Assembly: GCF_001517625.2 (NCBI RefSeq)
Contig: NZ_LN999828.1
Coordinates: 186,001 to 250,000, forward strand
Source of the DNA: Clostridium sp. AT4
GTDB taxonomy: Bacteria > Bacillota > Clostridia > Lachnospirales > Lachnospiraceae
Direction: 5' to 3'
Length of the DNA stretch: 64,000 nt
This document shows, one piece after another, positions 1-9,195 of the stretch. Position 1 is the first letter of the stretch. The number at the start of each line of letters is the position of its first letter. The notes beneath the pieces are model-generated. The model ran no database searches. It was not told the origin of the DNA and saw only the letters and a list, made by a program, of their open reading frames with translations. Position numbers and translations under genes: made by a program.

Positions 1-16
1 GAGAGGAAATGATACA

Positions 17-964
17 ATGAAATATTCTGGAATCGGCGGTCAGGCGGTGATCGAGGGCATCATGATGCAGAACGGTGACGATTACGCCATTGCAGTCCGA
101 AAGCCTGACGGAGAGATTGAGGTAAAAAGAGATCGGTATGTGAGTCTTACGGAGAAATACCCCATCCTGGGCCTTCCTTTTATCCGCGGCGTTTTCAAAT
201 TTGCAGACTCTATGGTGGTGGGGATGCGTGCTTTAACCTGGTCCTGCAGCTTTTTTGAGGATGATGAGGATGCTCAGCCGGGAAAGTTTGAGCAGTGGCT
301 GGACCGGGTATTCGGTGAAAAGCTGGAAAGTATTCTTATGACGGTTGTCATGATTTTTTCTTTTATTATGGCAATCGGCATTTTCATGCTGCTTCCCCTT
401 GGGATCGCCCGTATCTGTAAGCCTTTTATCTCTTCGGAAACGGCGATGGCGGTTCTTGAGGGCGTGATCCGCATTGTGATTTTTATTATCTATATTAAAC
501 TGGTATCCCGTATGGAGGATATCCGCCGTACCTTTATGTACCACGGTTCGGAGCATAAATGCATCAACTGTCTTGAGCATGGACTGGCTTTAAATGTAGC
601 CAATGTCCGGGGCAGCTCCAAGGAGCACAAGCGCTGCGGAACCAGTTTTATCATGATTGTAATGATCATAAGTATCCTGTTTTTTATGGTGATTCGTACG
701 GATACAGTCTGGCTGCGCTTTTTAAGCCGGATCGTGCTGATACCGGTGATCGCAGGCGTGTCCTATGAGTTTCTCCGATTTGCAGGCCGCCATGACAGTA
801 AGCTTGTAAACCTTTTGAGCCGTCCCGGCATGTGGATGCAGGGTCTGACCACCACAGAGCCGGATGACTCCATGATCGAAGTGGCGATCGCGGCAGTGGA
901 AGAGGTTTTTGACTGGAAAGCGTACCTGGATGAAAACTTCCCAGGCTGGAAGGAAACAGAATGA
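17..964 (+). CDS. DUF1385 (YqhQ-like) membrane protein
   Basis: This 315-residue protein matches the DUF1385/YqhQ family. The family signature is visible in the N-terminal GGQAVIEGIMMQ stretch (residues 7-18) and in the central HGSEHKCINC segment with His and Cys residues (about 176-185). Hydrophobic segments near residues 105-135, 145-162 and 210-250 indicate a polytopic membrane protein. It begins at an ATG behind a gagaggaaat Shine-Dalgarno sequence, and its stop codon overlaps the prmC start by 4 bp (ATGA), so the two are translationally coupled. In many Firmicutes this family lies just before prmC and prfA, as here. Its biochemical role is not established; a metal-related or ribosome-linked function would be speculation. 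Confidence 0.9.
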   Translation: MKYSGIGGQAVIEGIMMQNGDDYAIAVRKPDGEIEVKRDRYVSLTEKYPILGLPFIRGVFKFADSMVVGMRALTWSCSFFEDDEDAQPGKFEQWLDRVFGEKLESILMTVVMIFSFIMAIGIFMLLPLGIARICKPFISSETAMAVLEGVIRIVIFIIYIKLVSRMEDIRRTFMYHGSEHKCINCLEHGLALNVANVRGSSKEHKRCGTSFIMIVMIISILFFMVIRTDTVWLRFLSRIVLIPVIAGVSYEFLRFAGRHDSKLVNLLSRPGMWMQGLTTTEPDDSMIEVAIAAVEEVFDWKAYLDENFPGWKETE

Positions 965-1878
965 GTGCGGAGAGAGTATGGGAAGAGACGACCTTAGGAC
1001 AGCTTTATGAGTCCGGGAGGAAAAAACTGGAAGAGTCCGGAGTGCCGGACGCTGCGCTGGATGCCAGACTTTTGCTGCTGGAGGCGTTTGATCTGAATTT
1101 TGCCTCTTTTCTCACCAGAAGAGACCAGCCTCTTTTTAAACAGGCCATTGGTGGAGAAGAGGAAATTTACAGGCTAAAACAGGCGGCAGAACAGTATGAA
1201 CAGGCGGTTCTTGCAAGAGCAGAGAGGATTCCCCTGCAACATTTGACTGGCTGCCAGTGCTTTATGGGACTGGAATTTAAGGTAAATGAATGGGTGCTTA
1301 TTCCCAGACAGGATACGGAAACACTGGTGGAGCGTGTTTTGGAGGAAAACAGAGATAAAAACAGCGCCATACTGGATGTGTGCACCGGCTCCGGCTGTAT
1401 TGCTATAAGCCTTGTAAAACTGGGGGAATACCGCTCAGTGACCGCTCTTGATATCTCTAAGGAAGCGCTCAAGGTGGCAGAGGCTAACAGGGAAAGGATC
1501 CTGGGAGAAGAAAAGGAGCGGCTCCGGCTGATAAAAAGCGATATGTTTGAAGGGCTGGAACCCAAAGCGCAGTTTGACGTTATTGTGTCCAATCCGCCCT
1601 ATATCCCCTCAGAGGTCATAGAAGGACTGGAACCTGAGGTGCGGGATCATGAGCCGCGGCTGGCTCTGGACGGGGAAGCGGACGGGCTGAAATTTTACCG
1701 GATTCTGGCAGAACGTTCCATGGCATATTTAAAGCCCGGAGGGAAGATCTATATGGAGATAGGCTTTGACCAGGGGAAGGACGTTTCAGAGCTTTTTGAA
1801 CAGGCCGGTTTTGAGGGCCTTAAGGTGATAAAGGATATGGCCGGGCTGGACCGGGTGGTGCAGGCTAAAAGGCCGTGA
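961..1878 (+). CDS. prmC: Release factor glutamine methyltransferase PrmC (HemK)
   Basis: This 305-residue SAM-dependent methyltransferase should methylate the glutamine of the GGQ motif in peptide chain release factors. The N-terminal helical domain (about 1-110) is followed by a Rossmann domain with the SAM loop [12 protein letters not shown] (about 140-151) and the diagnostic NPPY motif at residues 211-214, which positions the substrate glutamine. Its length is slightly above the usual 280-290 because of a short insertion around residues 60-75. It overlaps the DUF1385 gene by 4 bp and is followed 19 bp later by its substrate gene prfA, the standard bacterial arrangement. Confidence 0.96.
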   Translation: MSAERVWEETTLGQLYESGRKKLEESGVPDAALDARLLLLEAFDLNFASFLTRRDQPLFKQAIGGEEEIYRLKQAAEQYEQAVLARAERIPLQHLTGCQCFMGLEFKVNEWVLIPRQDTETLVERVLEENRDKNSAILDVCTGSGCIAISLVKLGEYRSVTALDISKEALKVAEANRERILGEEKERLRLIKSDMFEGLEPKAQFDVIVSNPPYIPSEVIEGLEPEVRDHEPRLALDGEADGLKFYRILAERSMAYLKPGGKIYMEIGFDQGKDVSELFEQAGFEGLKVIKDMAGLDRVVQAKRP

Positions 1879-1897
1879 TGATAGGAGAGAGAAGATT

Positions 1898-2971
1898 ATG
1901 TTTGATAAACTGGATGATATACTGATCCATTACGAAGAACTGATGCTGATGCTGGGGGATCCTGATGTGACTCAGGATACAAAGCGTTTTACCAGACTGA
2001 TGAAGGAGCAGGCGGATCTGGCTCCCATCGTAGAGGCATATAAGCAGTATAAGCAGGCGAAACAGGATGTGGAAGACAGCCTTGCAATGCTGGAAGAGGA
2101 GAGTGATGAAGATCTTCGGGAAATGGCGAAGGAAGAACTGTCTGACGCAAAGAAGCGCATCGAGGAGCTGGAGCATGAATTGAAGATCCTCCTTCTTCCC
2201 AAGGACCCAAATGATGAAAAGAACATCATTCTGGAGATCCGTGCAGGTGCAGGCGGAGACGAGGCAGCCTTGTTTGCTGCCGAGCTGTACCGGATGTATT
2301 CCAATTATGCGGACAGCCAGCGCTGGAAGGTGGAGATCGTAAGCTTAAATGAAAACGGGATCGGTGGCTTTAAGGAAGTGGTAGCCATGGTTACGGGAAA
2401 GGGCGCATACTCCAAGCTGAAATACGAGAGCGGCGTGCACAGGGTACAGCGTGTGCCTGAGACAGAGTCCGGCGGACGAATCCATACTTCCACAGCGACG
2501 GTAGCCGTGATGCCTGAGGCTGAGGATGTAGACGTACAGATCGATATGAATGACTGCCGCATCGACGTAATGCGTGCCTCCGGAAACGGCGGGCAGTGTG
2601 TAAATACCACAGACTCTGCCGTGCGTCTTACCCATATTCCCACAGGAATCGTAATCTACAGCCAGACGGAGAAATCCCAGCTTCAGAATAAGGAAAAGGC
2701 CTTCCGCCTCCTGCGCTCCAAGCTCTATGATATTGAGCTTGAGAAAAAGCAGAATGCAGAGGCAGCAGAGCGCCGCAGCCAGATCGGTACCGGCGACCGT
2801 TCGGAGAAAATCCGTACCTACAATTTCCCACAGGGCCGTGTGACGGATCACCGGATCAATCTGACCCTTTATAAGCTGGATAAGATTTTAAACGGAGATA
2901 TCCAGGAGATCCTGGATGCCTGCATTGCAGCAGATCAGGCAGCAAAGCTGGCTAAGATGAATGAGAACTGA
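1898..2971 (+). CDS. prfA: Peptide chain release factor 1
   Basis: This is a full-length RF1 (357 residues), which recognises UAA and UAG and triggers peptide hydrolysis on the ribosome. The GGQ catalytic motif is at residues 231-233, and the stop-codon-reading P-x-T tripeptide appears as PET at 187-189. A long helical N-terminal domain (1-110) precedes domains 2 to 4. The start is an ATG with an AGGAGAG Shine-Dalgarno sequence 10 bp upstream. It is the last gene of the yqhQ-prmC-prfA operon and is followed by a strong hairpin terminator. Nothing looks unusual. Confidence 0.97.
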   Translation: MFDKLDDILIHYEELMLMLGDPDVTQDTKRFTRLMKEQADLAPIVEAYKQYKQAKQDVEDSLAMLEEESDEDLREMAKEELSDAKKRIEELEHELKILLLPKDPNDEKNIILEIRAGAGGDEAALFAAELYRMYSNYADSQRWKVEIVSLNENGIGGFKEVVAMVTGKGAYSKLKYESGVHRVQRVPETESGGRIHTSTATVAVMPEAEDVDVQIDMNDCRIDVMRASGNGGQCVNTTDSAVRLTHIPTGIVIYSQTEKSQLQNKEKAFRLLRSKLYDIELEKKQNAEAAERRSQIGTGDRSEKIRTYNFPQGRVTDHRINLTLYKLDKILNGDIQEILDACIAADQAAKLAKMNEN

Positions 2972-3016
2972 ATAGTTACAACTAAATAAAGAATACGGAA
3001 CGAACGAATACGAAAG

Positions 3017-3067
3017 GGCTGGCGCAGAGCTGTGTGGAGATCACCACATAGCTGCGCCAGCCGTCTT
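3017..3067. terminator. Bidirectional hairpin terminator between prfA and the TRAP operon
   Basis: GGCTGGCGCA(G)AGCTGTGTGG pairs with CCACATAGCTGCGCCAGCC across an 8-base loop, followed on the plus strand by GTCTTTTA. It sits between two convergent transcription units (prfA on plus, dctM on minus), so it probably serves both. Confidence 0.85.
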
Positions 3068-3093
3068 TTATGTTATGGAAGAAAAAATATCGG

Positions 3094-4395
3094 TCAGATC
3101 AGTCCGGCCATTGCAGGGAGTCCCAGGCTCACCGCAGGGATATAGGTCACCATGAGAAGCCCTACAAGAATTGCCACATAGTACCAGAGCATATAGGGCA
3201 TGACGCGGGAAAGGGAACTTCGCCCGACCTTGATGGCTACAAACAGGGTATTTCCCACCGGCGGAGTAATATTTCCGATACAGAGGTTGTATACCAGGAT
3301 CAGGCCGAACTGAACCGGATCCATGCCAAAGGTCTTAACCACCGGAAGAAACAGGGGAGTGAAGATCAGGATAGCCGGAGTTACGTCCATAAAGGTTCCT
3401 GCGATTAAAAGGATGACATTCATGATCAGCAGGATGATAATGGGATTGCTTGTAAGGCCTAAGAGGGCGTCGGAGATGGCCTGAGGGATCTGGGTAAATG
3501 CCATGACCCAGCCAAGGATATTGGAAACGCCGATCAGGAATACAACCATACCGCTCATCTTGGCGCTGTCTACTGCGATTTTCCAGAAGGATTTTAAAGT
3601 AATGTTGCGGTAGAGGATGCCGAGGATCAGGGCGTAGATTACCGCAATGGCAGAGCCTTCTGTGGCTGTAAACACACCGCCGATGATGCCGCCGATTACC
3701 ACTACGATCAGGGAAAGGGAGGGCAGGGCTCTGAGGGTGCAGACCCACAGGTTTTTCCAGTCGTATTTTCCAGGGATTCCCTTATAGCCTTTTTTCTTTG
3801 AAATGATCACAGCAACTGCCATACAGGCCACCGCCCAGATGATGCCCGGAATATAACCGGCCATAAAGAGTGCTGCCACAGAGGTGCCTCCGGCTGCCAG
3901 AGAATAGGTGATCAGGGCATTGGAGGGCGGGATTAGGAGGCCTGAGGGAGCAGAAGCCCCATTGGTGGCAGCACAGAGCGCCTTGTCATAGCCCTGTTCC
4001 TCTTCGCCCTTTTCTACCATACTTCCTACGGCTGCTGCGGCGGCAGAGGCCGAACCGGAAATAGCGCCGAAAAGGGCGTTTGCCCCTACATTTGTCACTA
4101 AAAGGGCACCGGGCAGCTTGCCAAGGATTGCCATCACAAAATCAACCAGCCGTTTGGCGATGCCGCCCTGGTTCATCAGGTTTCCTGCCAGGATAAAAAA
4201 GGGAATGGCCGTCAGGCTGAATTTGCTCATGCCCACAAAGATACGCTGAGCGCCGGTTACCACCGATACTTCCAAAGGCACGGTCCGCAGGATGGCGATC
4301 AGGGCGGAAATGCCGATGGAATAGGAAATCGGTACGCCGACGATCAGGAGCACGGCCAGAACAACAATTATGATAAGCAGAGATTCCATTGCCAT
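3094..4395 (-). CDS. dctM: TRAP transporter large permease (DctM family)
   Basis: This 433-residue polytopic protein is the large membrane subunit of a tripartite ATP-independent periplasmic (TRAP) transporter, which moves carboxylate-bearing solutes with a sodium gradient. It shows about 12 hydrophobic segments and family-typical stretches such as FFILAGNLMNQGGIA (about 60-75), ATNGASAPSGLLIPPS (about 137-152) and a C-terminal GNITPPVGNTLFVA. The start is the first of two nearby ATGs; the GGAGG Shine-Dalgarno sequence partly precedes the stop of the upstream dctQ, only 4 bp away. The substrate cannot be read from this subunit. Confidence 0.95.
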   Translation of the reverse strand: MAMESLLIIIVVLAVLLIVGVPISYSIGISALIAILRTVPLEVSVVTGAQRIFVGMSKFSLTAIPFFILAGNLMNQGGIAKRLVDFVMAILGKLPGALLVTNVGANALFGAISGSASAAAAAVGSMVEKGEEEQGYDKALCAATNGASAPSGLLIPPSNALITYSLAAGGTSVAALFMAGYIPGIIWAVACMAVAVIISKKKGYKGIPGKYDWKNLWVCTLRALPSLSLIVVVIGGIIGGVFTATEGSAIAVIYALILGILYRNITLKSFWKIAVDSAKMSGMVVFLIGVSNILGWVMAFTQIPQAISDALLGLTSNPIIILLIMNVILLIAGTFMDVTPAILIFTPLFLPVVKTFGMDPVQFGLILVYNLCIGNITPPVGNTLFVAIKVGRSSLSRVMPYMLWYYVAILVGLLMVTYIPAVSLGLPAMAGLI

Positions 4396-4399
4396 AAGT

Positions 4400-4906
4400 C
4401 TATGCCTCCTTTTCTTCCTGCGCCGTAATGACGCCGTTTTTTGAGATATCCACGATGTTGAGAACTGTATAGATCATGTTTAAAATACCGCATAAAGGCA
4501 TTACCACATAAAACACACCTACAGCAACGCCCAGGGCAGAGGTCATCTGTCCCATGGCGAGGCTTGTGATCTTGATGCCGCCGTATACCAGGATGATCAG
4601 GGAAAAGGCAAATGCGATAAGCTCTCCAAAGATTGCGAGGAGCTTCTGGATGCCGGGAGTGAAATGGTCTGTGACAATGGGAATATTCATATGTCCCCGT
4701 TCTCCTGTGATGATGGAAGCGCCTAAAAGGCTGGCCCATGCAAAGAGGTAAGCCACAAGCTCCTCAGACCAGGGGGACGGATTCTGTAAGATGTATCGGG
4801 TAAATACCTGCCAGCAGGTGAGCGCAACCATAGCGATCAGGCTGGCGCCTGCCAGTATATTTAAAAGGGATGTAAATACATTTCTCAGCTTTTTCATGCC
4901 GGTCAC
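4400..4906 (-). CDS. dctQ: TRAP transporter small permease (DctQ family)
   Basis: This 168-residue protein has four predicted membrane segments and is the small TRAP subunit that pairs with DctM. The family-typical sequence TRYILQNPSPWSEELVAYLF lies at about residues 35-54, and further segments follow at about 55-75, 90-112 and 130-155. It lies between dctP (6 bp gap upstream) and dctM (4 bp gap downstream) in one minus-strand operon and has its own AAGGAGGTGACC ribosome binding site. Its length is normal for the family. Confidence 0.93.
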   Translation of the reverse strand: MTGMKKLRNVFTSLLNILAGASLIAMVALTCWQVFTRYILQNPSPWSEELVAYLFAWASLLGASIITGERGHMNIPIVTDHFTPGIQKLLAIFGELIAFAFSLIILVYGGIKITSLAMGQMTSALGVAVGVFYVVMPLCGILNMIYTVLNIVDISKNGVITAQEEKEA

Positions 4907-4912
4907 CTCCTT

Positions 4913-5944
4913 TTAGGATTCAGCTGACGGATACTTCTGGTTGTAAGCCTGTATCGCATCATAGATGGGAACAAAATCCGGGTGCTGGCCCAGCATGGAT
5001 TCATGCATGGGAATAACCGCTTCCTTAAATGGGGCTGTATCCGGGTAGAGGAAATTCACCTTCTGGTCTCCGGAAGCCCGTTTTTTAGCCGCATCCACTG
5101 CGATGGTCCATTCCTCTCTCTGGATCTGATTCACGAGGTCAAAGCCCTCGTCAAAAATGGCTCGTTCTTCCGGGGACAGACTGTCCAGAAAAGCAATATT
5201 TCCGATCAGGATATCAGGGATCATTTGGTGCATATCGTAGGAATAGTATTTGCATACATCTCCATGACCGTTGTCCGTCAGAGCCAGTTCATTATTTTCT
5301 GCTCCGTCGATGATCTTGGACTGGAGGGCCGTGTACACATCTCCAAAGCCCATGGGAGTGGCAGAGCCTCCTAAAAGGTTCATCATCTGTACGTTGGTAG
5401 GGGACTGCTGGACGCGGATCTTAAGTCCCTTTAAATCAGCAGGAGAATGGATGGGCTTATTTACCGTATAGAAATTCCGGGTGCCTGCATCCAGCCAGGT
5501 AACAGCCTCAAAACCAGCTTGTCTGGTTGAGTCAAAGATGGGTTCCGTGATGGAAGTATCATCCATGGACGCATGGTAGGCTTCGCTGGAAGAAAACAGA
5601 TAGGGAAGATTAAACAGAGTGTAGTTCTGGCTGAAGGTTTCCAGAAGAGAGTTGGAAGCCACGCAGAAATTGATGGCGCCTGTCTGCGTCAGCTGAACCA
5701 TTTCGTTCTGAGAACCTAAAAGCTCGCTTGGAAATACTTCCACATCATATTTGTCTCCCAGCCTGCTTTCGATAAATTCTTCAAAAGCAGCCAATGCTAT
5801 GTGGGTGGGATGGTTTGTGGACTGGTTGTGACCGATCCGGACGATCATTGTTTCACCGCCGGAGGCACTGCTGCAGCCGGTAAGCAGTCCGGCAGATAGC
5901 GCGGCTGTCAGTGCCAGCGCTGCTGCGCAAAATCTCTTCCTCAT
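4913..5944 (-). CDS. dctP: TRAP transporter solute-binding lipoprotein (DctP family)
   Basis: This 343-residue extracytoplasmic binding protein begins with a lipoprotein signal peptide ending in the lipobox LTGC, with the lipidated Cys at residue 24. The mature part is a DctP-type fold. The stretch GLKIRVQQSP (about 170-180) supplies the conserved arginine that in characterised members binds the ligand carboxylate, and PMGFGDVYTALQSKIIDGAE is the usual hinge and ligand region. It is first in the minus-strand operon. The ligand is unknown; organic acids and sugar acids are both common for this family. The adjacent island encodes galacturonide metabolism, so a uronate is possible but unproven. 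Confidence 0.94.
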   Translation of the reverse strand: MRKRFCAAALALTAALSAGLLTGCSSASGGETMIVRIGHNQSTNHPTHIALAAFEEFIESRLGDKYDVEVFPSELLGSQNEMVQLTQTGAINFCVASNSLLETFSQNYTLFNLPYLFSSSEAYHASMDDTSITEPIFDSTRQAGFEAVTWLDAGTRNFYTVNKPIHSPADLKGLKIRVQQSPTNVQMMNLLGGSATPMGFGDVYTALQSKIIDGAENNELALTDNGHGDVCKYYSYDMHQMIPDILIGNIAFLDSLSPEERAIFDEGFDLVNQIQREEWTIAVDAAKKRASGDQKVNFLYPDTAPFKEAVIPMHESMLGQHPDFVPIYDAIQAYNQKYPSAES

Positions 5945-5991
5945 AAAAATCTTCCTTTCTGTATTGTATTTTGAGAATCTTTCTCACTCCT

Positions 5992-6000
5992 ATTGTATCA
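5992..6000 (-). promoter_or_regulatory. Candidate extended -10 promoter for the TRAP operon
   Basis: On the minus strand the sequence reads TGATACAAT, an extended -10 element (TGn followed by TACAAT), about 50 bp upstream of dctP. A convincing -35 was not seen at 17 bp, so the call rests on the extended -10 alone. Confidence 0.35.
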
Positions 6001-6170
6001 ATTATGGACAGGGGCTTCCAGAAAAATACTGGGAAAATGTAGTAAAATATAGTAAAAATACATTAAGTTCCAGAAGTGGTAAGGTATTAATTAATAGTGG
6101 CTTTTTCTTTTGGAATGTTTGTGATAAAATTTATATTAAAAATTCTAAAGCAGTTTTTGGAGAGGGATAT

Positions 6171-7331
6171 ATGAAAAGCAGTTTTTGGAAGAAATTAGAT
6201 ACTTATATAGATGAATTATGCAGGGAAACTATTTCGGGATGTTCATGTTTGATACTTCAAAATGGCATAGAACAGTATAGAAAATATGCAGGAAAATGCA
6301 ATTTGCAAACTGGGGAAGCACCGAATGAGAATACACTTTATCGTATATATTCTCTTACGAAACTTTATACAGCTGTAGCTGCTCTACAACTGATAGAGCA
6401 GAAAAAATTACGGCTAGATGCAGCAGTTGCTGACTATATTCCAGAATATAAATATCTTAATGTTAACCATGTTGCGGCAAATGGATGGAATAATATTGAA
6501 AAAACCAGAAGCCCTTTGCTGATTTCTCACCTTTTAACTATGCGTTCGGGTATATCCTATTCTTATGACAATGACGGTCCGACTATGTGTCAGACGAAAA
6601 GAGAAGTGATCAATTTCCGCCAACAGAAAAAGGATTATACCACTCAGGAATATGCACGACTATTTTCCAGAATTCCTTTAGCCTTTGAACCGGGAACTCA
6701 TTTTTTATATGGAGCAGGGTATGACGTCCTTGCAGCAATTATAGAAATTGTGTCAGAAATGAGCCTGGGTGATTACTTGCAGCGTTATATATGGGAGCCA
6801 TTGGAGTTGGAAAATACCATGTTTCGTTTCAGAAGCATAAGGGATAAGGAAAATTTGTGTCAGATGTATCAACGTATGGAAAATGGCGATTTAATACCGG
6901 TTGCAGATAAAGATTGGTTTTATCAGCCGGGTCGAAAGTTTGAAGAAGGCGGAGGAGGGGTGCTGTCTACACTGGATGATTATATGAGATTTCAACAATG
7001 TTTGCTTGATGGAGGAATATGGAGAAAACATAGGATTTTGTCAGAGGGATATGTAGAAATGATGCATACAAATGTGCTTACACAAGAGCAAATGAGGGAT
7101 TTTACAATACCAGATTATGGATATGGATATGGGGTGAGAGTGAGAGTGAGAGAGGAGGGAAAGACACCGGTAGGTGAGTTCGGATGGTATGGAAGTTCAG
7201 GAAATTATGGGTTGATTGATCCGACTAACCGTCTCTGCTTCCTTTATATGCAGCAAATGATTCCGGGAGATGATAAAGAGATTCATCCTAAATTAAGAAG
7301 GTATTTATATGAAGATTTTTCAAAAGATTAA
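6171..7331 (+). CDS. Beta-lactamase-fold serine hydrolase (class C / esterase type)
   Basis: With a start at the ATG preceded by GGAGAGGG (6159-6166) this is a 386-residue protein; the longer open frame from 5964 lacks a ribosome binding site. The SxxK motif S-L-T-K is at residues 61-64, with a family-typical TLYRIYS approach. The usual YxN triad is replaced by YGA in FLYGAGYDVL, and a C-terminal GWYGSSGNYG stretch takes the place of KTG/HxG. This pattern fits the esterase-like members of PF00144 rather than resistance beta-lactamases. No signal peptide is visible, so it is probably cytoplasmic. It overlaps the downstream sensor kinase by 23 bp and opens an AT-rich galacturonide operon, so deacylation of imported pectic oligosaccharides is a plausible role. 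An extended -10 (TGATAAAAT, 6122-6130) lies upstream. Confidence 0.8.
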   Translation: MKSSFWKKLDTYIDELCRETISGCSCLILQNGIEQYRKYAGKCNLQTGEAPNENTLYRIYSLTKLYTAVAALQLIEQKKLRLDAAVADYIPEYKYLNVNHVAANGWNNIEKTRSPLLISHLLTMRSGISYSYDNDGPTMCQTKREVINFRQQKKDYTTQEYARLFSRIPLAFEPGTHFLYGAGYDVLAAIIEIVSEMSLGDYLQRYIWEPLELENTMFRFRSIRDKENLCQMYQRMENGDLIPVADKDWFYQPGRKFEEGGGGVLSTLDDYMRFQQCLLDGGIWRKHRILSEGYVEMMHTNVLTQEQMRDFTIPDYGYGYGVRVRVREEGKTPVGEFGWYGSSGNYGLIDPTNRLCFLYMQQMIPGDDKEIHPKLRRYLYEDFSKD

Positions 7332-9195
7332 ACATTCTATTACAAAGAAAATATTTTTACTGATTGTTTTATCAATTGGTGCATCTTTTGCAGTGAGTCT
7401 GCTGGTGATAAAAAAATTGGAAAATGCCTATGCTAATTATGTTTATGAAGCAAAGAGGGATTTATTGAACAGTTCTATGGCAGGAATTGAAGATAAACTT
7501 GCTGCGTATGAAAATGGAACATATCAGTTTATTACGAATGACCGTATACAGGTATATGCTTCGGCACTGAAGGAAGCATATGATATTCTTGCAGAGATGG
7601 AAAGGGCGAAGATGCAGGAAAGCGTTGGTGAAAATCTGCCTTTGATTTTAGAAAAACAGTCAAAAGCAAATCAGGTAAAAACATCCAGTCTGGTTGAAAT
7701 ATTAAAAGAACTGGATACAATACTGGTCAGTGGTTATAAAGTTGATGCAGGATATTTTGTAGATCTGTCAGGGAAGGTATACAATGGCTACGGAGCATCC
7801 AAATATAGGATATCGGATAAAAATCTTGAGCTTATTCTTAACAATGCAATGAAAAATAATGGAAGCGCTGGATGCGGAATTATTCAGATTACAGAAAAAA
7901 ATGGTGAATTATGTAATAAAATATACCTTTCAAGAATTCTTCGTGAAAGAAAGAACCTGAGTATGGAATATTGTGGAACTGTAATCTATCTGATTGCACC
8001 AGAGGAATTGGCGGCTTCCTTTTTGATGGAGCATGATGATCTTGTAATTTTAGATGAAAAGAAAAATGTAATATTTTCAAGTTTCCCAATACAGATTGTG
8101 CAGAACTTTTTTGAAAATCCACTATCAGAAATAAAAAACTATGAGATTACCGAGTTAGATGGAAAAAAGTATTTTACTACATCTATTCTGTCGCCAAAAT
8201 TGGGATGGCAGTATTATAATTTTTCAGATTATCTGAGGCAGTTTGCATTTATTCAAAAAATGGATATTTTTTATACAGCAGTTCTTTTAGGGATGTTGAT
8301 GGTGATAGGGATTCTGGCAGCAGGTGTATCTGTAAATATGGTGCGTCCTATTGTAGAGTTATCGGAACAAATAGATAAAATCAGCCGCGACTCTAATCCG
8401 GTAAAAGCACTAAATAATCCGGTAAAAACAAAATATGAAGAGAGAGATGATGAAATAGGGCACCTTGAGAAAAATTTTGCCAGTATGACAAGACGTCTTG
8501 GAGAGCTTATACATGAAAATTATGAACAAAAGCTGTATCTTCAGAATGCGCAACTGTCAGCTCTTCGTTCTAAATTGAATCCTCATTTTTTATACAACAC
8601 ATTAGATACGATACGTTGGATGGCTACAGAGGAAAAATACCATCAGATTCCGGGAATTGTTAAAGCACTGGGAGATATTTTGAGAATTTCTATTAATAGC
8701 AGAGAGGCATTAATTCCGATAAAACAGGAAATGGAATATATGAGAGGATATCTTGTTATCCAGAGAGCACGTTTTGGCGCACGATTAAATGTTCAAATGG
8801 ATATAGGCGAAGAAATGATGGAGATTAAAATTCCTGCGTTTAGTCTGCAGCCTCTGGTAGAAAATTCTGTAAAATATGCGATGGAGCAGGCTTCTACTCC
8901 CTGTAGGATCAGGATATCCGTTAAAGAAATGAAAAATGATATTTTATGTATTGTATCAGATAATGGAAATGGGATGGATTTGGATATTATTAAGAAACTA
9001 CAAAGTGGGGATATTAAAGCTCAGGGAAATGGAGTTGGATTAATTAATTTGGATGAGCGGCTGAAAAGTCTGTATGGTTTGCATTATGGAGTTATGGTCG
9101 AAAAGAATCAGGAAGGTGGAGCGACTGTTTCATTTCGGGTAAAAAAGGAGGCATCTTTGCAAAATGGACAGAATCAGGATTTTATTTGTAGATGA
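7309..9195 (+). CDS. YesM-type sensor histidine kinase
   Basis: This 628-residue membrane kinase has an N-terminal membrane segment (about 12-32), a large extracytoplasmic sensor region, a second membrane segment (about 320-342), a HAMP region and a cytoplasmic catalytic part. The phospho-acceptor motif NPHFLYNTLD places the histidine at residue 426, typical of the His_kinase (PF06580) family. The ATPase domain shows LQPLVENSVKYAM (N box) and DNGNGM and GNGVGLINLDERL (G boxes). It overlaps the upstream hydrolase by 23 bp and the downstream response regulator by 32 bp. YesM-like kinases usually control neighbouring oligosaccharide ABC importers, which matches the next genes. Confidence 0.93.
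   Translation: MKIFQKIKHSITKKIFLLIVLSIGASFAVSLLVIKKLENAYANYVYEAKRDLLNSSMAGIEDKLAAYENGTYQFITNDRIQVYASALKEAYDILAEMERAKMQESVGENLPLILEKQSKANQVKTSSLVEILKELDTILVSGYKVDAGYFVDLSGKVYNGYGASKYRISDKNLELILNNAMKNNGSAGCGIIQITEKNGELCNKIYLSRILRERKNLSMEYCGTVIYLIAPEELAASFLMEHDDLVILDEKKNVIFSSFPIQIVQNFFENPLSEIKNYEITELDGKKYFTTSILSPKLGWQYYNFSDYLRQFAFIQKMDIFYTAVLLGMLMVIGILAAGVSVNMVRPIVELSEQIDKISRDSNPVKALNNPVKTKYEERDDEIGHLEKNFASMTRRLGELIHENYEQKLYLQNAQLSALRSKLNPHFLYNTLDTIRWMATEEKYHQIPGIVKALGDILRISINSREALIPIKQEMEYMRGYLVIQRARFGARLNVQMDIGEEMMEIKIPAFSLQPLVENSVKYAMEQASTPCRIRISVKEMKNDILCIVSDNGNGMDLDIIKKLQSGDIKAQGNGVGLINLDERLKSLYGLHYGVMVEKNQEGGATVSFRVKKEASLQNGQNQDFICR

Noticed and set aside
5964-6170. Longer N-terminus of the serine hydrolase
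   Set aside because: No ribosome binding site at 5964, and the extra segment does not resemble the family; the ATG at 6171 has GGAGAGGG.
7136-7154. Short tandem GTGAGA repeat as a phase-variation tract
   Set aside because: The unit is six bases, so gain or loss keeps frame, and three units are too few to suggest slippage control.
6171-7331. Antibiotic-resistance beta-lactamase
   Set aside because: SxxK is present but YxN and KTG are replaced, there is no signal peptide, and the context is sugar uptake.
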